From Nocardioides sp. (GTDB lineage Bacteria; Actinomycetota; Actinomycetes; Propionibacteriales; Nocardioidaceae): a stretch of 5,173 bases of DNA. Numbering within the stretch: position 1 is the stretch's first letter; each line of letters begins with the position of its first letter. The translations under genes were made by a program, and so were the position numbers. The stretch lies in assembly GCA_029264225.1 (NCBI GenBank), contig JARICB010000018.1, positions 1-5,173 of the forward strand. Reading direction: 5' to 3'. The notes under the pieces were generated by a model. The model was not told the origin of the DNA and did no database searches. It worked only from the letters and a program-made list of their open reading frames with translations. Positions 1 through 5,017 of the stretch are shown here, in pieces.

Positions 1-224
1 GCGATCATGGCGCCCTTGTCGAGGGCTACCTGGGAGAAGTCGAGGGCGGTCACGCTCCATCCCTGCGAGGCGAGCCAGATCGCATTGCGGCCCTCGCCGC
101 ATGCCAGGTCGACGGCCAGCCCCGGCGTCAGGTCGACGCACTCGGCGGCCACGAATTCGTTGGGTCCGCGAGACCAGATCAGCTCGGTGGCGGCGTAGCG
201 CTCGTCCCAGTCGTTGGCGTCCAT
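1..224 (-). CDS. Class I SAM-dependent methyltransferase, N-terminal part (runs off the left edge)
   Basis: This is the first 74 residues of a Rossmann-fold methyltransferase read on the minus strand from the ATG at 224-222; the rest lies beyond base 1. The start MDANDWDERYAA resembles the opening helix common in small methyltransferases of the Methyltransf_25 / TehB-like kind. Motif I, the glycine-rich loop that contacts S-adenosylmethionine, is VDLACGEGRNA at about residues 38-48. It is followed by the acidic post-motif VTALDFS at about 57-63, whose Asp normally binds the ribose hydroxyls. The start lies only 4 bases after the stop codon of the upstream Pip-family gene and has no recognisable Shine-Dalgarno sequence, so translation is probably coupled to that gene. 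The methyl acceptor cannot be told from this fragment; a small-molecule or detoxification role is only a family-level guess. The family call is firm, the substrate unknown. Confidence 0.9.
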   Translation of the reverse strand, partial: MDANDWDERYAATELIWSRGPNEFVAAECVDLTPGLAVDLACGEGRNAIWLASQGWSVTALDFSQVALDKGAMI

Positions 225-228
225 GTGT

Positions 229-2064
229 TCAGGCTAGGTCAGTGGAGAGTGAGGTCAGCGAGGGCTGAGCCACGGGAGCACCGCGACGCGTGCCGACCAG
301 CAGCGACACCGCGAGCGCCGCGCCTCCCCAGGCCATGAGTACGAGGACATCGGTGCCGAGACGCCATGACGGGGCGCCATACATGATGAGCCGCAGGCCG
401 TCGACGGCGTAGGTCATCGGAAGCACCTCATGGAGCCAGTGCAGTGGCTGCGGGATGGTCTGCCAGGGGAACGTGCCGCCAGCGGTCACGAGCTGCAGCA
501 CCATCAGGACCAGCGCCAGGAACTGGCCGGGCTGACCCAGCCACACGGTGAAGGCATGCACTATCGCGGTGAAGACGACGGCGATGAGTAGGAGGAACAA
601 CCAGGTGCTGGGCAAGTTGGCGGGCGAGATGCCGAGTCCGAAGGCCACGACGAGGACCATCAGGGAGGCCTGTGCCGCCGCGACCACGGCTGAGGGCAGC
701 CAACCTGCGAGAGCAGCGCGCCAACCGTGCACCTTCTCCGCCTCACGACCTGAGACCACCGGTCGCAGGACGATGAAGAGCACGTAGGCGCCGATCCAGG
801 TCGCAAGAGCCAGGAAGAACGGTGCCAGCCCGTCACCATAGGTCCGGGCCTGCGCCTGCGAGCTGGAGTCGATCGCCACCGGGTTCGACACCGTCTCGGC
901 GATCCGCTGACGGGTGGCAGTGTTGGTGACCGGGACCTGGGTCGCCCCCTGGCGCAGGCTTTTCGTCAGTTGCGCGGATCCTTGGCTGAGTTGTTCGAGT
1001 CCGGCACTGACCGTGCCCGCGCCGTCGCGAGCGCTCCCCATTCCGTCCACGAGGGCCGGCATGGCATCGGCCATGGCGCGGTTGCCGTCCGCGACCTGTC
1101 GAGCCCCGTCGGCCAGTCGGTCGAGGTCGCCGGACAGTTGGCCGACTCGGTGCTCGGCTGCCGTGACCCGGCCTCCTACCCGGTCATAGACCGAGAGCAC
1201 TGCGCCTCGTTGCTGACCGTTGAGGCCGCGGGCCTTCATGGTGGCGATCAGCTGGTTGCGGTTGGCCGCATAGTCGCTGCGGACCCGGCGCACGGCGTCG
1301 GCGACCCGGTCGCCGGTGGCCGCGATGCGGGCGTTGCCGTCGGCGACCTGCCCGGCCCCACTGGCCAACTGCGCCGTCTTGTCGGGCAGGGGTGCCACCT
1401 TGGCCGCCATGGTGTCGAGTCCTGCTGCGAGTCGCTCGGCACCCGCCCCCGCCTTGTCGATGCCCTGGTGCAGGGTGCCAGCGCCGGCAGCGCCCTGCAC
1501 GAGTTCCTTGCGGACGTCGGAGATGCCGAGCAGGAAGTTGGAGGTCGCCTCCGCGGAGACCCGTTCGGAGATGGCCTCGCGCACCTTGGTGATCACGGTG
1601 TTGGCGATCGTCGTGGAGAGATAGGAGTTGGCGTCGTTGGTGACCATGCGCAATTGGGCCTGGTGGGGGTCGCTGCCCGCGCTGCTGGTGAGCGCTGCGG
1701 AGAAGTCCGGGGGGATGACGAGGGCGAAATCGTAGTCGCCGTGGGCCACGCCCGAGCGAGCATCGGCCGCGTCGACCCGCTGCCAGTCGAAGTCGCCCTG
1801 TTCAAGGAGTTGGGCGGCGACCTCGTTGCCCGCCTCGACATCACGCCCGTCGGAGGTGGTCGTCCCACGGTCGCTGACCACCAGGGCCGCGGGCACCCGG
1901 TCCAGTCCGCCGTAGGGGTCGTGGTTGGCGTAGAGGTAGAGGCCCGCGTAGATGCTCGGCACCAGCGTCAGGGCCAGGATCGTCACCGCTCCGAGTCGCG
2001 TGGAGAAGTGTGAGCGCAGTTCGCGCAGTGCCAATCGCAGCGAGGTAGGGGTCCGAGACGTCAT
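229..2064 (-). CDS. YhgE/Pip family membrane protein (ABC-2-type transporter-like)
   Basis: This is a 611-residue membrane protein of the YhgE/Pip family, related to the ABC-2 permease fold. Family members include the lactococcal phage-infection protein Pip and type VII secretion-associated EsaA; the natural substrate is generally unknown, and no ATPase gene is visible nearby. TM1 is at about residues 25-45, followed by the typical IYAGLYLYANHDPYGGLD and a predicted extracellular region up to about 411. That region holds Gly/Asp-rich helical repeats (QVADGN at 239-244 and again at 323-328, GLEQLSQGSAQL at 355-366). The C-terminal domain has about five helices (412-434, 455-477, 488-508, 514-531, 572-592), with NPVAID, YGDGLAPFF, GGTFPWQTIP and LPMTYAVDGLR as family signatures. 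The start at 2064 was chosen because the homologous N-terminus begins there. The frame stays open upstream to 2235, but that part overlaps the operators and the divergent repressor. No Shine-Dalgarno sequence precedes 2064. It is probably repressed by the TetR protein and co-transcribed with the methyltransferase. Confidence 0.92.
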   Translation of the reverse strand: MTSRTPTSLRLALRELRSHFSTRLGAVTILALTLVPSIYAGLYLYANHDPYGGLDRVPAALVVSDRGTTTSDGRDVEAGNEVAAQLLEQGDFDWQRVDAADARSGVAHGDYDFALVIPPDFSAALTSSAGSDPHQAQLRMVTNDANSYLSTTIANTVITKVREAISERVSAEATSNFLLGISDVRKELVQGAAGAGTLHQGIDKAGAGAERLAAGLDTMAAKVAPLPDKTAQLASGAGQVADGNARIAATGDRVADAVRRVRSDYAANRNQLIATMKARGLNGQQRGAVLSVYDRVGGRVTAAEHRVGQLSGDLDRLADGARQVADGNRAMADAMPALVDGMGSARDGAGTVSAGLEQLSQGSAQLTKSLRQGATQVPVTNTATRQRIAETVSNPVAIDSSSQAQARTYGDGLAPFFLALATWIGAYVLFIVLRPVVSGREAEKVHGWRAALAGWLPSAVVAAAQASLMVLVVAFGLGISPANLPSTWLFLLLIAVVFTAIVHAFTVWLGQPGQFLALVLMVLQLVTAGGTFPWQTIPQPLHWLHEVLPMTYAVDGLRLIMYGAPSWRLGTDVLVLMAWGGAALAVSLLVGTRRGAPVAQPSLTSLSTDLA

Positions 2065-2080
2065 GGTACGAAAGCGTACC
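2065..2080. promoter_or_regulatory. Palindromic operator O1, next to the Pip-family start codon
   Basis: The site is GGTACGAAAGCGTACC, a perfect inverted repeat with 6-bp arms (GGTACG/CGTACC) and a 4-bp centre. It touches the Pip ATG (2064-2062) directly. On the minus strand it contains TACGCT (2078-2073), a TANNNT -10-like hexamer with 8 bases between it and the ATG, so repressor bound here would cover the likely promoter. Its arms are identical to those of the second copy at 2089-2104. A divergent TetR-family gene makes it a probable TetR operator. The palindrome is directly visible; the binding protein is inferred. Confidence 0.85.
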
Positions 2081-2088
2081 CTCGTTCT

Positions 2089-2104
2089 GGTACGATGGCG
2101 TACC
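2089..2104. promoter_or_regulatory. Palindromic operator O2, next to the tetR start codon
   Basis: The site is GGTACGATGGCGTACC, with the same GGTACG/CGTACC arms as O1 and a different 4-bp centre. It ends one base before the tetR ATG at 2105. The two sites are separated by 8 bp (2081-2088) and their centres by 24 bp. On the plus strand the site contains TACGAT (2091-2096), a TANNNT -10-like hexamer with 8 bases to the ATG, mirroring O1. This suggests autorepression of tetR. Confidence 0.85.
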
Positions 2105-2680
2105 ATGAGCGCCGTGATGCCTGACACCCCCCGCGCCAGAGTGTTGGCCGCATTGGCGGAGGTGGTCGGCGAGCACGGGCTGCCGGCCACGACGGTGGCC
2201 GAGGTCGTCCGCCGCGCAGGCACGTCCAGGCGCACGTTCTACGAGCACTTCACCGACCGCGACGATGCCTTCCTCGCGCTCTACCGCGAGCGCGGTGATG
2301 TCGCACTGGCCGCGGCCGCCGACGCGGTTCAGTGGGCGGGGCAGGACCCCGACGCGCAGCTGCGGGCGGGGGTCGCGGGGCTGTTGCGTGGCCTCGACGG
2401 AGGGATCGGACGTCACCATGCCATCGACGTGATCGGGCTGGGGGACCGCGGGTTGGCGGCCCGGCGCCAGCAGATCGACGCCCTGGCTGAGCGCTTCCGC
2501 GCCGTGTTGGACGGCGTACGCCCAGGTCGCCCCCCGCTCAGTGATGCACTCGCCATCGCGGTGGTGGGCGGCGTACAGGAGCTCATCCTTCGGCGGATCG
2601 AGCGCGGGGAGCGCATCGGTCCGGACAACGACGGCCTGGCCGAGGAGATCCTGGAGCTTTTGCGGGCTGTGGTCAACTGA
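2105..2680 (+). CDS. TetR/AcrR family transcriptional repressor
   Basis: This is a 191-residue, all-helical regulator of usual TetR length. The N-terminal DNA-binding domain spans about residues 8-60, with the helix-turn-helix at about 29-49: TTVAEVV, then RRAGTSRRTFYEHF, the family hallmark. The C-terminal domain (about 62-191) is divergent and should hold the ligand pocket and dimer interface; its ligand cannot be read from sequence. I chose the ATG at 2105 because it directly follows operator O2 and gives the usual short tail before helix 1. An in-frame ATG at 2063 would translate the operators, and GTG 2114 or ATG 2117 would shorten the tail; none has a Shine-Dalgarno sequence. The divergent Pip gene and the two identical palindromes point to autoregulation and local control of that gene. 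A membrane-active or hydrophobic inducer would fit but is a guess. Confidence 0.92.
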   Translation: MSAVMPDTPRARVLAALAEVVGEHGLPATTVAEVVRRAGTSRRTFYEHFTDRDDAFLALYRERGDVALAAAADAVQWAGQDPDAQLRAGVAGLLRGLDGGIGRHHAIDVIGLGDRGLAARRQQIDALAERFRAVLDGVRPGRPPLSDALAIAVVGGVQELILRRIERGERIGPDNDGLAEEILELLRAVVN

Positions 2681-2742
2681 GGAGACGAGGCCTCGATCGG
2701 GCCGGCTCGCTACGGTCGGGGCAAGTTGTTGTACGGACCAAC

Positions 2743-2750
2743 GGAAGGAG
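2743..2750 (+). promoter_or_regulatory. Strong ribosome binding site for the SRPBCC gene
   Basis: GGAAGGAG lies 5 bases before the ATG at 2756 and fixes that start over an in-frame TTG at 2726. It is the only clear Shine-Dalgarno sequence among the starts visible in this window. A TANNNT box (TACGGT, 2711-2716) lies further upstream and could give this gene its own promoter with a leader of roughly 30 bases, but no convincing -35 partner was seen. Read-through from tetR, 75 bp upstream, is equally possible. Confidence 0.8.
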
Positions 2751-2755
2751 CGCTG

Positions 2756-3190
2756 ATGAGCACCAATCGACGCACCATGGCTGCCACTCCCGAGACCGTG
2801 TGGGAGGTGTTGGCGGACGGCTGGCTCTACCCGTTGTGGGTCGTCGGTGCCTCGCGAATGCGCAAGGTCGACGCAGGGTGGCCGTCAGTCGGCGCACGGC
2901 TGCACCACTCGGTCGGTTCCTGGCCGCTGTTGCTCGACGACACCACCGAGGTGCTCAAGTGCGAGGAGTGGGAGCTGCTCCAGTTGAAAGCCCGCTCCTG
3001 GCCGTTCGGAGTGGCTCACGTGACGATCCGGATCGAGGCCCGCGAGGGCGGGTGCGACGTCGTGATGGAGGAACAGGCAGTCTCGGGTCCGGGAGCCGTA
3101 GTGCCTCAACCCATGCAGGATCCGTTGCTGGCGTGGCGCAACGTCGAAGCACTGCGTCGCCTGGCCTACCTGGTCGAACGACGTCCGTGA
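2756..3190 (+). CDS. SRPBCC family protein (START-like / polyketide cyclase-dehydrase fold)
   Basis: This is a 144-residue soluble protein of the length usual for single-domain SRPBCC proteins, which form a helix-grip cavity that binds hydrophobic ligands. The opening fits the family: a first strand, then ATPETVWEVLADGWLYPLWVVG (about residues 10-31), where the V-W-x-V-L-x-D helix and a following W/Y-rich turn are typical, and then a GWPSVGARLHHSVGSWP strand region (about 41-57). The C-terminus has the long helix that lines the pocket (about 122-141, WRNVEALRRLAYLVE). No signal peptide or membrane segment is seen. It lies downstream of tetR on the same strand with a 75-bp gap and its own strong ribosome binding site, and is followed by hairpins. 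Ligand and process are unknown, and membership in the TetR regulon is possible but no GGTACG-N4-CGTACC site precedes it. Confidence 0.82.
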   Translation: MSTNRRTMAATPETVWEVLADGWLYPLWVVGASRMRKVDAGWPSVGARLHHSVGSWPLLLDDTTEVLKCEEWELLQLKARSWPFGVAHVTIRIEAREGGCDVVMEEQAVSGPGAVVPQPMQDPLLAWRNVEALRRLAYLVERRP

Positions 3191-3203
3191 GTGCGAGCCC
3201 GGG

Positions 3204-3224
3204 CGCCCATCGTTGTGATGGGCG
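3204..3224 (+). terminator. Hairpin after the SRPBCC gene, probable terminator
   Basis: An 8-bp perfect stem (CGCCCATC 3204-3211 with GATGGGCG 3217-3224) closes a 5-base loop, GTTGT. It begins 13 bases after the SRPBCC stop codon. No T-run follows, which is common for actinobacterial terminators but makes the call less certain. Confidence 0.55.
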
Positions 3225-3271
3225 GATCGGGTGAACGGACATGTTTGGCGGCGCGTCGAACGACCACATGT

Positions 3272-3297
3272 CACCCTGACCGGTCCTGGTCAGGGTG
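3272..3297. terminator. Strong 10-bp hairpin, second candidate terminator
   Basis: CACCCTGACC (3272-3281) pairs perfectly with GGTCAGGGTG (3288-3297) around a 6-base loop, GGTCCT. It lies 81 bases after the SRPBCC stop and could act as a back-up terminator for the hairpin at 3204-3224. No T-tract is seen on either side, so a structural RNA or protein-binding role cannot be excluded. Confidence 0.5.
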
Positions 3298-3612
3298 GGG
3301 CTGCGGGAGGTGCGGACACTTATGGTCGTCCGACACGCCGTACGGGAGACTGCATTCAAGCCCAACGGTCGAACCCCGACCGGACGCGGGTCAGGTCAGA
3401 TCTGGTGATGGTCGCTGGTGAACGCTGTCCGCCCATGTTGCGCGGCCAGTCGACTTCCTGTCACCGGGGCCACGTGATTTCACGCTCGTTCAAGCTTTGG
3501 CGAGACCTTGGTCCGAGCGTACGTCGTCGGCTGCGGACGCAGGACCTCAAGGTGCCGCGCATGTCGAAGGCGATCTCGGCGTCACGCCCAACCTCCTGGG
3601 CGACCTGCCCAG

Positions 3613-3820
3613 TGGCTGCCGGGTTGTCGGACGTCCGGGGCAGCGTCCGACGAGGGGGTTGGTGTGGCTGCCGGGTTGTCGGACGTTCGGGACAGCGTCC
3701 GACGAGGGGGTTGGTGTGGCTGCCGGGTTGTCGGACGTCCGGGGCAGCGTCCGACGATGGGGTTGGTGTGGCTGCCGGGTTGTCGGACGTCCGGGGCAAC
3801 GTCCGACGAGGGGGTTGGTG
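3613..3820. repeat. Four tandem copies of a 52-bp hairpin-forming unit
   Basis: Units lie at 3613-3664, 3665-3716, 3717-3768 and 3769-3820, exactly 52 bp each, with only four bases (TGGC, 3821-3824) of a fifth before the sequence diverges. Against the consensus I count four substitutions in all: two in unit 2 (offsets 23 and 28), one in unit 3 (offset 42) and one in unit 4 (offset 31). Each unit has an 8-bp perfect inverted repeat, GTCGGACG/CGTCCGAC, around a 10-base loop (unit 1: 3626-3633 with 3644-3651), extended by one G-T and one T-A pair. No substitution falls in the stem. Units 1, 3 and 4 also contain the 10-bp palindrome CGGACGTCCG. Unit junctions carry GGTTGGTGTGGCTGCCGG (3657-3674, 3709-3726, 3761-3778). 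Because 52 is not a multiple of 3, reading frame shifts at every unit, which argues against a protein repeat. Function is unknown; a regulatory RNA, protein-binding array or simple slippage product are all possible. Confidence 0.95.
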
Positions 3821-3908
3821 TGGCGTGATCGCCTGCGACGTCGGGCATCGAGAATCCCCCGCCGCCCAGGGTCACCACCGTTCCACTTCTGCGCATCACG
3901 ACGGCACC

Positions 3909-4070
3909 CTACGAGGTCTCCCGGATTTGCTGGCCAATGGTGTCGATCGCCGCCGCCCTCACCGACTGCCACGACCCGTCGAGCGTGGTCGTGTCCTGCT
4001 GCACGGCACGAAGGCGCTCAGGCCCCGCCGTGCTGGGCTGACATTGTCGGTGCGCGGTGTCACAGTGCAC
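3909..4070 (-). CDS. Doubtful small ORF or gene remnant
   Basis: A minus-strand frame opens with GTG at 4070-4068 and ends with TAG at 3911-3909, giving 53 residues. The last two thirds (from about 4009 down) look protein-like: LRAVQQDTTTLDGSWQSVR followed by an Ala/Ile-rich helical end. Nearly all codon third positions there are G or C, while the first third is much less biased. No Shine-Dalgarno sequence precedes the GTG, and its 5' end overlaps the likely promoter of the gene at 4073. It matches no family I recognise. It may be the surviving C-terminal end of a decayed gene, or chance. Confidence 0.2.
   Translation of the reverse strand: MHCDTAHRQCQPSTAGPERLRAVQQDTTTLDGSWQSVRAAAIDTIGQQIRETS
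4038..4066 (+). promoter_or_regulatory. Candidate leaderless promoter of the DUF1353 gene
   Basis: CTGACA (4038-4043, one mismatch to TTGACA) and CACAGT (4061-4066, matching A2, A4 and T6 of TATAAT) are separated by an ideal 17 bases. Only 6 bases lie between CACAGT and the ATG at 4073, so transcription would begin at or next to the start codon. There is no Shine-Dalgarno sequence here, which agrees with a leaderless mRNA and supports that start. Confidence 0.45.
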
Positions 4071-4072
4071 TC

Positions 4073-4993
4073 ATGCGATCTCGGGAGATCAGCGGGCAGG
4101 TCACACAGCAGCCACGGCGCTTCTACGACGGCGGGGTGCTGCCGATCGACGGCCGGATCGGATTACCTCCTGACCCGGAGCGCGACCCACGGATCGTGCT
4201 GGAGCGACACACGGACGGCGGTGGTGAACTGTTCAGCCTCGAACGCCGCGTTGCCTATCTCGACCGGCACTTCGGGGAGATCCTGGTGCCTGCATCGCCC
4301 GACTTCCGCACCGACCTGACCTCCACCCCCGCCCTGTTCACCTGGTTGGTGCCCAAGACCGGGGCCCACCTGCCGGCGGCGCTGGTCCACGACGCCCTCG
4401 TTGCCGGTGGTGGGGAGCCGTCGTATGACTCGACGTCGGGGCACACCATCGACCGGGTCGAGGCCGACCGGGTCTTTCGCGACGCGATGGCCGACACCGG
4501 CACGGGGGTGATTCGCCGGTGGATCGTATGGGCGGCGGTCACCGTCGCCACGGTGTTCACCCCCGGTGGGCTGCCGTGGCCGCCGAGACTCAACTGGCTG
4601 CACCGGGTAGGGGCTGCCACCTCGATCGTTGCGGTCATCTATCTCGGCTATTGCGCGACCTGCGATCTGTTCGATCGGGAGTGGTGGCTGGCGTGGCCGC
4701 TGCCGTGGATGGGGGAGCGTGTCTGGTGGGTGGAGATCATCGGTGGTCTGTGCGGGGCGATTGCGATCCCGCTCGTGCTCAGTGTGCTGTGGGGTCGGTT
4801 CCGGATAGCTGGCGTGATCGTCGGGGTGATGCTGGCCGTGCTGCTGCACGTGACGGTGGCGCTGGCGTTGATCTCGCTGAGCTACCAGGGCCTGGAGCGA
4901 CTCGCCATGCGGGAGCCGACACTCGCACGGGCATTGGCGACCATCGTCGCCCTGGCAGCACTGGCGGGGCTCCTATGGTTCAGCCTCGGCTGA
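4073..4993 (+). CDS. DUF1353 domain protein with a C-terminal multi-helix membrane domain
   Basis: This is a 306-residue two-part protein. Residues about 55-140 match the DUF1353 pattern, a family known mostly from short phage and bacterial proteins of unknown function: PDFRTDLTSTP (76-86), WLVP (91-94), then AALVHDALVAGG (102-113) with the conserved His106-Asp107, and DRVEADRVFRDAM (127-139), the usual closing helix. The second half is membrane-embedded, with hydrophobic stretches at about 149-165, 178-195, 217-241, 243-270 and 285-304. A Trp-rich loop (about 204-219, with WW pairs at 204-205 and 218-219) separates the second and third. No signal peptide precedes the DUF1353 part, so it should start in the cytoplasm. 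I chose ATG 4073 because DUF1353 homology lies wholly downstream of it and a promoter sits just before it; the frame is open upstream to 3497, but only through repeat DNA. The function is unknown, and DUF1353 assignment is from remembered motifs. Confidence 0.8.
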   Translation: MRSREISGQVTQQPRRFYDGGVLPIDGRIGLPPDPERDPRIVLERHTDGGGELFSLERRVAYLDRHFGEILVPASPDFRTDLTSTPALFTWLVPKTGAHLPAALVHDALVAGGGEPSYDSTSGHTIDRVEADRVFRDAMADTGTGVIRRWIVWAAVTVATVFTPGGLPWPPRLNWLHRVGAATSIVAVIYLGYCATCDLFDREWWLAWPLPWMGERVWWVEIIGGLCGAIAIPLVLSVLWGRFRIAGVIVGVMLAVLLHVTVALALISLSYQGLERLAMREPTLARALATIVALAALAGLLWFSLG

Positions 4994-5017
4994 ACGGTCG
5001 GCGGATCGCGGGGGGCC

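Larger units (their letters stand above)
2065..2104. promoter_or_regulatory. Divergent, probably leaderless promoter pair between the Pip gene and tetR
   Basis: All 40 bases between the two ATGs are taken up by the two operators and an 8-bp spacer, leaving no room for a leader with a Shine-Dalgarno sequence downstream of a promoter. TANNNT boxes lie at 2091-2096 (plus, TACGAT) and 2078-2073 (minus, TACGCT), each 8 bases from its start codon, so transcription would begin at or within about 2 bases of the ATG. With a 17-base spacer the -35 regions would fall at 2068-2073 (ACGAAA) and 2101-2096 (ACGCCA). Neither resembles TTGACA, so both promoters would depend mainly on the -10 box. Each -35 position lies in the opposite operator, so occupancy of either site should affect both directions. 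Position of the boxes is seen; promoter activity is inferred. Confidence 0.55.
3191..4072. other. Long non-coding stretch with hairpins and a tandem array
   Basis: I see no convincing gene in these 882 bp. Long open frames exist on both strands, including 3231-4319 and 3497-4993 on plus and 3461-3799 and 3547-3972 on minus. They cross the 52-bp array, give low-complexity Arg/Gly-rich peptides and have no start signals. Recognisable contents are two terminator-like hairpins at 3204-3224 and 3272-3297, a weak 6-bp hairpin at 3366-3382, an imperfect hairpin at 3482-3520 (ACGCTCG/CGAGCGT outer arms with CAAG/CTTG inside), the 52-bp array at 3613-3820, a doubtful small minus-strand frame at 3909-4070, and a promoter just before 4073. 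Two short minus-strand patches (about 3530-3610 and 3909-4010) have strongly G/C-biased third positions and could be gene remnants, although this is weak evidence in GC-rich DNA. Confidence 0.6.

Noticed and set aside
970..2013. 347-residue plus-strand frame opposite the Pip gene
   Set aside because: It is the antisense shadow of a clear YhgE/Pip coding region; its Gly/Val-rich peptide has no family features.
2063..2104. Upstream in-frame ATG for tetR
   Set aside because: The added 14 residues would be encoded by the operators themselves and precede the normal TetR N-terminus.
2065..2235. 57-residue N-terminal extension of the Pip-family protein
   Set aside because: It would translate both operators and the antisense of the tetR helix-turn-helix region. 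Family homology begins at the ATG at 2064.
2513..2522. GGCGTACGCC palindrome as a third TetR operator
   Set aside because: Its centre lacks the N4 spacing and the GGTACG arms of the two real sites, and it lies inside the tetR coding sequence.
3361..3390. tRNA T-arm-like sequence (GGTCGAACCCCGACC)
   Set aside because: The loop has 5 rather than 7 bases, and no acceptor, anticodon or D arm can be built around it on either strand.
3613..3824. CRISPR array
   Set aside because: The full 52-bp unit is conserved with no variable spacers, and no cas gene is visible.
3497..4072. N-terminal extension of the DUF1353 protein
   Set aside because: The frame is open but reads through the repeats. The recognisable domain begins well after ATG 4073, which has its own promoter-like sequence.
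3231..4319. 362-residue plus-strand open frame
   Set aside because: It crosses the 52-bp array and runs into the DUF1353 gene in the wrong frame. The peptide is Arg/Gly/Ser-rich, shows no family motif, and has no ribosome binding site.
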